Assembly (NCBI GenBank): GCA_003564055.1
Contig: PWSG01000065.1
Location: 1 to 8,995, forward strand
From: Syntrophomonadaceae bacterium
GTDB taxonomy: Bacteria; Bacillota; Dethiobacteria; DTU022
Direction of reading: 5' to 3'
DNA: 8,995 nt
A program made the position numbers and the translations under genes. Below, piece after piece: positions 1-6,552 of this stretch. Below the pieces are notes generated by a model that searched no databases, had not been told where the DNA came from, and was given only the letters and a program-made list of their open reading frames with translations. Numbering within the stretch: the first letter of the stretch is position 1; every line of letters begins with the position of its first letter.

Positions 1-2070
1 TACTATCAATCCTACCATTTCATAGACAAAACCGTAAATACTCTGGAATGAAAACAACAGGGCAACCTGCAAAGCCATGGTCGAAAAACCTGTTGTAAAA
101 ATCGCAAGCAGTACGGCAAAGGCAAGAGGAGAGTTCTGTTTTTTTCTCCGGCCGGCCATCTTTATTAACACCAGCAAGACAAAGAGGGGCAGTATAGCTA
201 AAGGCAGGACCCACCAGGGTTGAACATATAAGAGCCAGGCAAAAGTTTCAACCCGGTCCCCGCGGGTCAGGTTATCCCAGAACATCAGGGTATAGAAGTA
301 GCCAATCGGTTTAAAATCGGTATTGATAAAATATTGTTCCTCAACTGGCGGCTGTTTTTTCTCCTCAGATTTTTGTTCCTCAACAGTAGGAATTATCAGC
401 GGTACCGCTTCAGGTCCTTGCAGGTGGGCTTCGCTGCTGCGTCCATGGTTGCAAATCACCCAGTTGATGCGGCGAAGCTGGGTATCTTCTAAAAGAGTCT
501 GGAAGTGATGAGCAGAAAAACCTTCTGCTTCAATACTTCTTTCACGATAACGCTCTGCTAAAATAAGAGGATCAAGTGAAATATGCCCGGGACTGTTGGT
601 GGCAAAAAAATAAATAAAATGACCGCCTGCCGGAAGAACCCGTGAAAAAACCTGGTTCATGGTATGATATATTGCCGCATTACGGTTAGCCACTGCCCTG
701 CCCCGCAGGTCAGGTGTGGATATTGCCCCGGTAACCAGAACTCCTTCCGGGTCAAGCAGCGCTTCAGCCTCTGTAAAGAATTCCCTTGTATAATAGCGGT
801 TTAAAACTGCAGTAGCAGGATCGGGCGAGTCAACAATTATCAGATCATATTTTTCCTCAGCTGCTTTCAAAAAAAGACGGCCGTCAGCATGAATCAGGTT
901 GACACGCGGATCAGATAAGGCTGACAGTGTGCTTTCCGAAACATAGGGCTTTGCCGCTGCGGTCAGCATTTCGTCTAACTCAATATAGTCAACCCTTTCT
1001 ACAGGATGCTTGATAATTTCTGGAAGAACACCACGCAGCCCTCCGCCAATCAGTAAAACCCTCGCGGGGTTTTGATGCTGGACCAGGGCAAAATGGGCAA
1101 ACTCAACCGCCTCCTGCTCTTCCATCCCCACGAGTTCTGCTTCGGGCCCGGCAGTACTGAAAACCAGGTGCCCACTTTGAAAGAAACTATACTGGTCTTC
1201 AAGTTTTAAAACGGCAATAGTGCCGTGTTTTGACTGGTATGTATCGATAAGCTCATGCTGCGGAGAATAGACCTGCCACTGCAGGCGATAAGCCTGCTGA
1301 TCGAGACTTTCAAGCAGGGGATATACCGCTGCAGCCAGGACCATTAATCCAATAAGCAAAGGCGGCTGAAACCCTTTCCGTCTTAAACCTGCAGGAACAA
1401 CCTTGCGGTTCATGAAAATAGCAGTACCTAACATAAGAAGAACGACCAGGACAGCAGTTTGAAAAGCATTAAGATAATGAACTAAAATAAAGGTAAAGAG
1501 GATGCCACCCAGCATATTGCCGAATGCTTCACCTACATAGGTTTTACCTGTCCCCGAAGTATCCTCGGCACGATCGCTTTCCCTCCATATTTTTGACAAC
1601 ATAACAAATTGTGCCCCTATAATCAGGCAGGCAGGCGCTGTCAACAAAAAACAGGATAATGCCATATCGAACAGGGAAAGATAGGCGCCCGGAGGCAGAT
1701 CAAAAAACCCACGCAAAACACGCATTGCAAAAATTGTAAGGGGAACTATAAGCAGAACAGCTGCGACGCTGCAGGAAAAAAGAAACAGGGAGCGATTTGA
1801 CCTTTCAACAAGTATTGCTCCTAACCGGCTGCCAACACCAACCCAGACCAACCATGCAGCCAGGATTAAACCGATAGAAAGTTCATTGCCGTGAAAGACC
1901 ATCAACAATTCCCGCAAAAAAAGAACCTGGCTCACCTGGGAAACAATACCAAGCATTAATACGGCAAGAAGGTGTGAGGGCAGAGTTCTTATTGCTCCTA
2001 TCAACCCTTTGCCGTTAGATCCTTTATAAAAGCCTCTGTTTTTTTTGCCCCTGCTAAGCATATTAAACAT
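1..2070 (-). CDS. Membrane protein with inserted spermidine-synthase-like domain (partial, 3' end off window)
   Basis: The reading frame is open from ATG at 2070 to the window edge, giving 690 residues without a stop. An in-frame TGA at 2080-2082 makes this ATG the first possible start; ATG 2061 is an alternative, and neither has a strong Shine-Dalgarno. Residues about 33-255 hold roughly seven hydrophobic segments. Residues about 265-500 are a Rossmann methyltransferase-like domain of the spermidine/spermine synthase family: glycine loop IGGGLRG (341-347), YIELDE (362-367) for the cofactor ribose, HADGR (395-399), and DSPDP (414-418) matching the catalytic DSxDP. A charged linker with two VEEQ copies (563-566, 576-579) follows, then two more hydrophobic segments (about 611-637 and 647-673). 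Known family: membrane-fused spermidine-synthase-like proteins, mostly uncharacterised. The Asp of the canonical GGGDGG loop is replaced by Leu345, so true aminopropyl transfer is uncertain. The gene is divergent from dinB. Family assignment is good; substrate is unknown. Confidence 0.85.
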   Translation of the reverse strand, partial: MFNMLSRGKKNRGFYKGSNGKGLIGAIRTLPSHLLAVLMLGIVSQVSQVLFLRELLMVFHGNELSIGLILAAWLVWVGVGSRLGAILVERSNRSLFLFSCSVAAVLLIVPLTIFAMRVLRGFFDLPPGAYLSLFDMALSCFLLTAPACLIIGAQFVMLSKIWRESDRAEDTSGTGKTYVGEAFGNMLGGILFTFILVHYLNAFQTAVLVVLLMLGTAIFMNRKVVPAGLRRKGFQPPLLIGLMVLAAAVYPLLESLDQQAYRLQWQVYSPQHELIDTYQSKHGTIAVLKLEDQYSFFQSGHLVFSTAGPEAELVGMEEQEAVEFAHFALVQHQNPARVLLIGGGLRGVLPEIIKHPVERVDYIELDEMLTAAAKPYVSESTLSALSDPRVNLIHADGRLFLKAAEEKYDLIIVDSPDPATAVLNRYYTREFFTEAEALLDPEGVLVTGAISTPDLRGRAVANRNAAIYHTMNQVFSRVLPAGGHFIYFFATNSPGHISLDPLILAERYRERSIEAEGFSAHHFQTLLEDTQLRRINWVICNHGRSSEAHLQGPEAVPLIIPTVEEQKSEEKKQPPVEEQYFINTDFKPIGYFYTLMFWDNLTRGDRVETFAWLLYVQPWWVLPLAILPLFVLLVLIKMAGRRKKQNSPLAFAVLLAIFTTGFSTMALQVALLFSFQSIYGFVYEMVGLIV

Positions 2071-2114
2071 CCCGATCCGTCAAAAATGCTTTCGCCTAAG
2101 TTTGCAACCTTTGA

Positions 2115-2140
2115 AAATCTGTCGGGGAAATCGCAGATTT
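2115..2140. repeat. Inverted repeat / potential hairpin
   Basis: AAATCTG (2115-2121) and CAGATTT (2134-2140) are perfect complements around a 12-base loop. If the minus-strand gene is transcribed from further upstream, this would form a stem in its 5' leader, about 45 bases before ATG 2070. No T-tract follows on either strand, so it does not look like a terminator. Confidence 0.35.
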
Positions 2141-2311
2141 AAATCTTAATAACAGCTCAACCTGGCTATAACCTAAAAAACGCCTATTTTAAATTTATCA
2201 GTTTGTTATGGCAGCTGCAAGGCTGAATCTCTTCCGTAAAAACTTGCTGCTCTTTAAAACATTTAAGAAAGGATAAATAGTTAAACCATGAAAGCAATCT
2301 ATTTAACTTAA

Positions 2312-2340
2312 TTGACAGGGCCTGTAAAAAATTTTACGAT
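2312..2340 (+). promoter_or_regulatory. Sigma-A-type promoter of dinB
   Basis: A perfect -35 TTGACA (2312-2317) is followed by a 17-base spacer and a -10 TACGAT (2335-2340, four of six consensus bases including both T ends). The usual start distance of 6-8 bases puts transcription initiation at about 2346-2348, at the A of the dinB ATG (2347). Inside the spacer and overlapping the -10 is a dyad, GTAAAA-AA-TTTTAC (2324-2337), which could be an operator. I see no Firmicutes-type LexA box (CGAAC-N4-GTTCG-like) here. Confidence 0.6.
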
Positions 2341-2346
2341 AGCTTC

Positions 2347-3507
2347 ATGAAGAAAGTTCGGGACATCCTGTTATGTGATCTTGATGCCTTTTTTGCTTCA
2401 GTTGAACAGCTCGACAATCCTGTTCTACGGGGAAGACCGGTTCTTGTCGGCGGCAGCCCTGAGGGGAGAGGTGTAGTTTCCACCTGTTCTTACGAAGCCA
2501 GAAAGTTCGGCGTGCGCTCAGCTATGCCAATGAAAAAAGCGCTCTCTCTCTGTCCTGAAGCTGTTGTTGTCAGGGGCCGTATGTTCCGTTATAAAGAAGT
2601 ATCCCAGCAAGTCCGGGAAATATTTGAACGCTTTACGCCGGATATCGAGTTTGTTTCCATTGACGAGGCTTATTTATCTGTAAAAAAAGGAAGCGGCTGC
2701 AGTATCGGAAAAACCATTCATGCCGCAGTAAGAAAAGAACTCGGGCTGCCGATCAGTGTTGGCATCTCAATCAACAAACTACTGGCAAAAATAGCCTGCG
2801 AACAGGCAAAACCAGACAACACCGGAACCCTGTGGCCGCAAGAAGTAGAAGATTTGCTGTGGCCGCTTCCGGTCAGGACACTGCCGGGCATTGGTCCGGT
2901 GGCAGAAAAAAAGCTTAACCGCTGCGGAATTAAAACAGTTAAAGATTTAACCCTTCACCCTGTGAGTTCCCTGGTCAGGATGCTTGGAACCAGTGCCGGA
3001 ATTGTTCAAGATTATGCTCGCGGGATCGATAACCGGGAACTTGAACTTGAGCATGAAGCCAAATCAATTTCGGAAGAGACTACCTTTCCCGAAGATATTT
3101 ATGACCGTGAAGCTATCCTGACCGTACTGATGGAGCTTTCCGCAGGTGTAGGTTACCGCCTGCGATCCGCGGGAATTACAGCTGGAACAATTACCATAAA
3201 ATTGCGCTACAAAAATTTCAAAACCATAACCCGCAGCAAAACATTTGCTGAGGCTATCTTAGATGATAAAGAAATATACCTGGCAGCCAAGGATTTATTT
3301 ATTGCTCACTGCGGCAAACCTCCCTGGCGCCTGGCGGGAATCCAGGTCTCGGGGTTCGATCAGGGCACCCAGTTATCCATTTTGCAGCCGGAAGCCGAAA
3401 ACGAAAAAGACAAAAAGTTAACAGCCGCCAGGGATAAACTACGAGAAAAATACGGCACTGAAGTAATTATCCAGGGCAAAAGATTAACCTGGAAGCAGAA
3501 AAAATAA
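2347..3507 (+). CDS. dinB: DNA polymerase IV (Y-family translesion polymerase)
   Basis: The 386-residue protein is close to the usual length of Y-family DNA polymerase IV, which copies past damaged template bases with low fidelity. The N-terminus DLDAFFASVEQ holds metal-binding Asp11 and the likely steric-gate Phe16. The second catalytic motif SIDEAY (104-109) supplies Asp106 and Glu107. The palm/finger part runs to about residue 165. A helix-hairpin-helix thumb (LPGIGP, 179-184) follows, then the little-finger domain (about 240-350). QLSIL at 342-346 resembles the QLxLF sliding-clamp binding motif, here followed by a charged tail of about 40 residues. The ATG start fits the family N-terminus exactly, but no Shine-Dalgarno precedes it and the promoter -10 ends only six bases upstream. 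The gene stands alone, convergent with the DNA methyltransferase gene (45-base gap). All catalytic residues are present. Confidence 0.96.
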   Translation: MKKVRDILLCDLDAFFASVEQLDNPVLRGRPVLVGGSPEGRGVVSTCSYEARKFGVRSAMPMKKALSLCPEAVVVRGRMFRYKEVSQQVREIFERFTPDIEFVSIDEAYLSVKKGSGCSIGKTIHAAVRKELGLPISVGISINKLLAKIACEQAKPDNTGTLWPQEVEDLLWPLPVRTLPGIGPVAEKKLNRCGIKTVKDLTLHPVSSLVRMLGTSAGIVQDYARGIDNRELELEHEAKSISEETTFPEDIYDREAILTVLMELSAGVGYRLRSAGITAGTITIKLRYKNFKTITRSKTFAEAILDDKEIYLAAKDLFIAHCGKPPWRLAGIQVSGFDQGTQLSILQPEAENEKDKKLTAARDKLREKYGTEVIIQGKRLTWKQKK

Positions 3508-3552
3508 GCTGGCCAGGTCTTTGCCTGTCGCAATAAATATGAATAAGAGGCG

Positions 3553-4671
3553 CTAATCAGCAGAATCGATACCGGTGGCAAAACGAAGCCGCTGCTGGGC
3601 CAGGTATTCCGGTTCAAGGGTCTTTAAAGACTGGTCTTCGAAGTATTTAACCTGGTAGTTGTCCTTTTCAACTTCACGAACAGACTTTGGGTAAAACAGT
3701 TTTAAATCTTCTTCCTGCCTGGTCATGACTGGAAATCCAAAATAGCTGTTTTTATGTTTTAAGCTGCCTTTATCGCTTTGGTAGTTCTTAACAAATTCAA
3801 GATGCTTTCTGATCCTTTCCCGGTTATGCTCTCGCATTTCCCGGATCGCGGTAAAAACGCTGTTCCTGAAAGGAATCGAAAAACTTTCATCCAGTTCATA
3901 ATTATCGCTATTTCTACCGGTAGCCATTGCAGCCAGGGCTGTGGTACCCGTTCCGGAAAAAGGATCCAATATTGTGTCGCCATAAACTGAATACATATTA
4001 ATCAGGCGGAATGGCAAAACAAGGGGGAAAGCTCCACTTCTGCTGCGCATATTAAGATTATTAACTGCCTGCCTGGTCCCTTTAAAATCCCACAGGTCGG
4101 AAAACCAGGTATTGCGCTCCTCCCAAAAGTAAGCGCTATGTCTTCGATTAAGCTTCTCTTCCGCTGTGGGAAATTCTCTTTTTAAGCCTTTACGAAATAG
4201 CAAAATATATTCGTGTTCTAAGGTTACATAAGCGCCGACCGGCAGCATTCCTGAACCCATAAACTTGTTTGGAGCATTTGTCTGTTTGCGCCATGTAATC
4301 AAGGGCATTGTATCAAAGCCGAGACTGGCAAATTTCCTCTGGATCCGGGCATGGTTTGAAAAAAGCTGAAAGCGTTTATTAAAAGTTCGGGTCGCATCAC
4401 CAATATTGATACAGGCCATAGCACCATCTTTCATCACTCTGAACAGTTCACTCCAAACCCTGTCAAGCTCACAGTGCATCGCTTCAAAAGCCCTGTTATA
4501 ATCACCGTTTTGCAGGGCCGATTCTATTTCGCTATTAAATCCGGCAAACTGTTTATCCCACATTTCAATCATCGGGTACGGCGGTGAAGTTATAACCAGG
4601 TCAACACTGGCGTTCTTAATTTCGCTCATATCCCGCGAGTCTTCATAATAAAACCTGTGATCTGTACGCAA
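3553..4671 (-). CDS. Site-specific DNA methyltransferase, beta class (SPPY motif)
   Basis: This amino-methyltransferase transfers a methyl group from S-adenosylmethionine to a base in a specific DNA site. Numbering from the TTG at 4671 (372 residues), the catalytic motif TSPPYP (28-33) comes first and the cofactor loop DPFSGTGTT (236-244) comes near the C-terminal third, separated by about 200 residues of presumed target-recognition region. Motif IV before motif I defines the beta class. SPPY is typical of N4-cytosine enzymes, although some N6-adenine enzymes also use it. The longest frame begins at TTG 4686, but that codon has no ribosome binding site. GGAG (4681-4684), nine bases before TTG 4671, makes 4671 the better start. 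No restriction endonuclease is recognisable beside it, so it appears solitary. It is the last gene of a possible operon, 40 bases after the membrane protein gene. Confidence 0.9.
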   Translation of the reverse strand: MRTDHRFYYEDSRDMSEIKNASVDLVITSPPYPMIEMWDKQFAGFNSEIESALQNGDYNRAFEAMHCELDRVWSELFRVMKDGAMACINIGDATRTFNKRFQLFSNHARIQRKFASLGFDTMPLITWRKQTNAPNKFMGSGMLPVGAYVTLEHEYILLFRKGLKREFPTAEEKLNRRHSAYFWEERNTWFSDLWDFKGTRQAVNNLNMRSRSGAFPLVLPFRLINMYSVYGDTILDPFSGTGTTALAAMATGRNSDNYELDESFSIPFRNSVFTAIREMREHNRERIRKHLEFVKNYQSDKGSLKHKNSYFGFPVMTRQEEDLKLFYPKSVREVEKDNYQVKYFEDQSLKTLEPEYLAQQRLRFATGIDSAD

Positions 4672-4680
4672 GATTTTAAT

Positions 4681-4684
4681 CTCC
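4681..4684 (-). promoter_or_regulatory. Ribosome binding site deciding the methyltransferase start
   Basis: On the minus strand GGAG lies nine bases before TTG 4671, inside the first codons of the longer frame that would begin at TTG 4686. TTG 4686 itself is preceded only by an A/T-rich stretch, so the shorter start is favoured. Confidence 0.55.
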
Positions 4685-4711
4685 AATTTCTATAATAAAA
4701 AAAGAGCAGCT

Positions 4712-5374
4712 TTACCATGTTATCCTGACACCGGGCAAACTGCATTCTCCAACCTCTTCTAACGATGAAAGGGAAATCTCTTTTTTCAGTTTTTCATCTC
4801 CGGATAAGGTGATAACCATGGTCAGAGTTTGAGCCTTTTCACTTAGCTCCGGGAGCTCCAGCAGGACTTCTGACGACCAGGCAGCTCCTTTTGTGCAGCC
4901 ACTATAATATGTATGCTCGGCAACAAAATTGCCGCCCTGGTACTGATATTTCTGACCATTCTGATCAATTAGGTAGATCTGCTTTAACCTTTCATCCAAT
5001 TGCTGCCTCATTGCCCCGGGATCTGAATCTTCATCAAAGCCGGGGTTTATCCTGAAAGCGGGAACCTGTTCTAAGCGAATAGCAAGGCAAATACTATCAG
5101 ACATCGGCTCAAAGCCAATAATTTCAACAACAGCGTTGTTTTCTTCAACCATTTCCAGCCCTTCATCAAACTGGGCCAAATCAATTTCTATATTTTTTTC
5201 ACTTACTTCACTTTCAGGTTCAGCGCTAAATATCTGCTCAAAAACACTCCGGGCCTGAATTGGGCCAAACAGCACCAAAGCAGTAATAACTATTACAAAG
5301 AGTCCTCCCACAGCAGCCGCTATTCTCACAGCCGGGTATGTAGCTGCGCTCTTAATGGGCTTGTCCTTCTTCAA
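4712..5374 (-). CDS. Single-pass membrane-anchored protein of unknown function
   Basis: I do not recognise a named family. Numbering from TTG 5374 (220 residues), a Lys-rich N-terminus is followed by one hydrophobic segment (about 18-37) and then an acidic, probably extracellular region. This fits a type II membrane protein. The outer part is predicted from the pattern to be beta-rich: GFEP, LIDQNGQKYQYQGG and an alternating hydrophobic C-terminus. It loosely resembles the extracellular sandwich domains of anti-sigma or DUF4352/DUF5643-like proteins, but this is only an impression. Three cysteines lie in the outer part. The longest frame starts at GTG 5383, whose GGGAG is too close to serve it; the same GGGAG sits eight bases before TTG 5374, so that start is preferred. 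The gene lies 56 bases after the dockerin gene and 40 before the methyltransferase gene, which suggests co-transcription. Confidence 0.75.
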   Translation of the reverse strand: MKKDKPIKSAATYPAVRIAAAVGGLFVIVITALVLFGPIQARSVFEQIFSAEPESEVSEKNIEIDLAQFDEGLEMVEENNAVVEIIGFEPMSDSICLAIRLEQVPAFRINPGFDEDSDPGAMRQQLDERLKQIYLIDQNGQKYQYQGGNFVAEHTYYSGCTKGAAWSSEVLLELPELSEKAQTLTMVITLSGDEKLKKEISLSSLEEVGECSLPGVRITW

Positions 5375-5382
5375 CTGCTTCA

Positions 5383-5387
5383 CTCCC
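5383..5387 (-). promoter_or_regulatory. Ribosome binding site deciding the start at 5374
   Basis: GGGAG on the minus strand overlaps the first base of the GTG at 5383, so it cannot serve that codon, but it is eight bases upstream of TTG 5374. This supports a protein three residues shorter than the longest frame. Confidence 0.5.
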
Positions 5388-5430
5388 GGTTTAAGCTTTC
5401 TCTATTATGTAATTCGCTCTTTAATAATAA

Positions 5431-6009
5431 TTACAGGCCATATACAGCTACTTTATCTTTGGCAGCGTCACTTTCTTTAACCTCACCTACAAAAGCCTCA
5501 AGCTCATCACTGAAATTCAATGAAACGCCTTTAATCTCAACCCTGTAATTCTCCGGATCAGGCACCTTGAGTATAACAATCACTATTTTAAATCCGGGAG
5601 ATATACCGTCAGCTATAATAACTTTTTCAACTAAATGTGATCCGGAACCTGAACTAACGGGAAATATTTCGATCAAACCTAAAGTTTTCTGCATAATTAA
5701 GCTGACATCCTGAACATTTACTGCTCCGTCGCCGTTTACATCAGCAAGAATTATATCTGCTTCGGAGAGGAGCTCCATGCCTAAAGTATGCCTCATAACC
5801 GCAACTGCGTCCTGTACATCAATCCTGCCGTCACCGTTTAAATCACCGTATTGCACAGCCGAAGCGTCAGCATAAAATAACAATAAAAAGATCAAAATAG
5901 AAAGAATGATAACCACTAAAGTAGTGCGGGCTGCTTTGCCCAATATATAAGGCCACCCGAACTTTGTGCTGCCCCGATCAGTCTGGTCGGGCTTTTTAAA
6001 ATGCCACAT
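5431..6009 (-). CDS. Membrane-anchored or secreted protein with a type I dockerin-like domain
   Basis: The protein has 192 residues. After a basic 29-residue N-terminus comes a hydrophobic segment (about 30-46) and ADASA (47-51), which is either a signal peptide cleavage region or the end of an uncleaved anchor. A dockerin follows at once: two copies of the F-hand calcium loop DxNxDGxxxxxD, DLNGDGRIDVQD (56-67) and DVNGDGAVNVQD (90-101), each with its helix (MRHTLGM, MQKTLGL). Dockerins bind cohesins and assemble extracellular complexes; the calcium ligands are complete in both copies. Residues about 113-192 form an unrecognised, probably beta-strand domain. The arrangement is unusual because dockerins are normally C-terminal. 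No cohesin gene is visible. ATG 6009 has only a weak GTGGGG upstream. The gene lies 54 bases after ridA and 56 before another anchored protein gene, so it may belong to one operon. Confidence 0.85.
   Translation of the reverse strand: MWHFKKPDQTDRGSTKFGWPYILGKAARTTLVVIILSILIFLLLFYADASAVQYGDLNGDGRIDVQDAVAVMRHTLGMELLSEADIILADVNGDGAVNVQDVSLIMQKTLGLIEIFPVSSGSGSHLVEKVIIADGISPGFKIVIVILKVPDPENYRVEIKGVSLNFSDELEAFVGEVKESDAAKDKVAVYGL
5973..5997 (+). terminator. Hairpin followed by T-tract inside the dockerin gene
   Basis: On the plus strand CCCGATCA (5973-5980) pairs with TGGTCGGG (5984-5991), eight pairs including one T-G wobble around a three-base loop, and is followed by C and five T. It has the shape of an intrinsic terminator for plus-strand transcription, yet no plus-strand gene precedes it. 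It lies in the first codons of the minus-strand dockerin gene, so it could be chance or a hairpin in that mRNA. Confidence 0.25.
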
Positions 6010-6063
6010 TTATAAGCCCCACTTTCAAATTCTTATATGGATCAGGTAAAAATGATCTGCGAT

Positions 6064-6444
6064 TTACAGTCTTGCAACTACTTCTATCTCTACACTGACA
6101 TCCTTTGGCAGCCTGGAAACTTCAACACATGACCTCGCCGGATAGTTTCCTTTGAAAAAACCGGCATACGCTTCATTGACCTGTCCAAAATCATTCATGT
6201 CCGTTAAAAATATCGTAGTTTTAATAATATTATCAGCAGTAAGGCCTGCCTGTGCAAGTATAGACAATACATTCTTCATACACCGGGCTGCTTTTACCGC
6301 AGCATTACCTTTTACAACCTCCCCCGTAACCGGGTCAACAGGCATTTGTCCGGAAACAAAAACAAAGTTTCCTGTCTTTACCCCCTGGCTATATGGTCCG
6401 ACAGCAGCCGGTGCATCAGCAGTTTGCAGATATTGTTCTGTCAT
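6064..6444 (-). CDS. ridA: RidA family reactive enamine/imine deaminase
   Basis: Proteins of the RidA (YjgF/YER057c/UK114) family hydrolyse reactive enamine and imine intermediates, such as 2-aminoacrylate made by PLP enzymes, and protect the cytosol. From ATG 6444 the protein is 126 residues, the usual length for these small trimeric enzymes. It contains the N-terminal APAAVGPYSQG (11-21), FVSGQMPVDPVTGE (29-42) and the C-terminal signature YPARSCVEVSRLPKD (101-115). Arg104 matches the catalytic arginine that holds the substrate carboxylate, and Glu119 matches the conserved acidic residue. A longer frame begins at ATG 6486, but AGGAGG lies nine bases before ATG 6444 and the family N-terminus fits there. 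It is the first gene of a possible minus-strand operon with the dockerin gene. All functional residues are present. Confidence 0.95.
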   Translation of the reverse strand: MTEQYLQTADAPAAVGPYSQGVKTGNFVFVSGQMPVDPVTGEVVKGNAAVKAARCMKNVLSILAQAGLTADNIIKTTIFLTDMNDFGQVNEAYAGFFKGNYPARSCVEVSRLPKDVSVEIEVVARL

Positions 6445-6453
6445 TATTATAAG

Positions 6454-6459
6454 CCTCCT
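6454..6459 (-). promoter_or_regulatory. Strong ribosome binding site of ridA
   Basis: A perfect AGGAGG on the minus strand lies nine bases before ATG 6444. It rules out the longer frame from ATG 6486, which would translate through this site and add 14 residues absent from the family. Confidence 0.85.
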
Positions 6460-6524
6460 TTTTCGTGTCAAACCCGTTTTAGACATAATCTTTAAATCAT
6501 TTTAGACCAGAAAACGTACTGTAA

Positions 6525-6552
6525 ATAATAATTGCACTATGTTTAACGGCAA
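6525..6552 (-). promoter_or_regulatory. Possible promoter of ridA
   Basis: On the minus strand TTGCCG (6552-6547) is followed by a 16-base spacer and TATTAT (6530-6525), matching four and five of six consensus bases. Transcription would start near 6518 and give a leader of about 75 bases. This is the best sigma-A-like pair I see upstream of ridA, but the region is AT-rich and chance matches are easy. Confidence 0.35.

Larger units (their letters stand above)
2071..2346. other. Divergent intergenic region between the membrane synthase and dinB
   Basis: This 276-base AT-rich stretch has no convincing gene. It should hold the promoters of both divergent genes. A strong promoter candidate for dinB lies at 2312-2340. 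No equally good promoter is visible for the minus-strand gene. A 7-bp stem lies at 2115-2140, and a 10-bp palindrome, GATTTAAATC, at 2137-2146. A seven-codon reading frame at 2288-2311 has no well-placed ribosome binding site and is probably chance. Confidence 0.6.

Noticed and set aside
334..384. Direct repeat TTGTTCCTCAAC at 334-345 and 373-384
   Set aside because: It encodes the repeated VEEQ in the charged linker of the membrane synthase and needs no separate explanation.
2288..2311. Seven-codon reading frame ahead of dinB, possible leader peptide
   Set aside because: It lies upstream of the probable dinB promoter, has no well-spaced ribosome binding site and is out of frame with dinB.
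3508..3552. CAGG-TCTTTG-CCTG stem between dinB and the methyltransferase gene as a bidirectional terminator
   Set aside because: Only four pairs and no T-tract follows on either strand.
6436..6475. TTGACA plus TATAAT just before ridA on the minus strand as a promoter
   Set aside because: The spacing is only 14 bases and the -10 would overlap the region between the ribosome binding site and the start codon.
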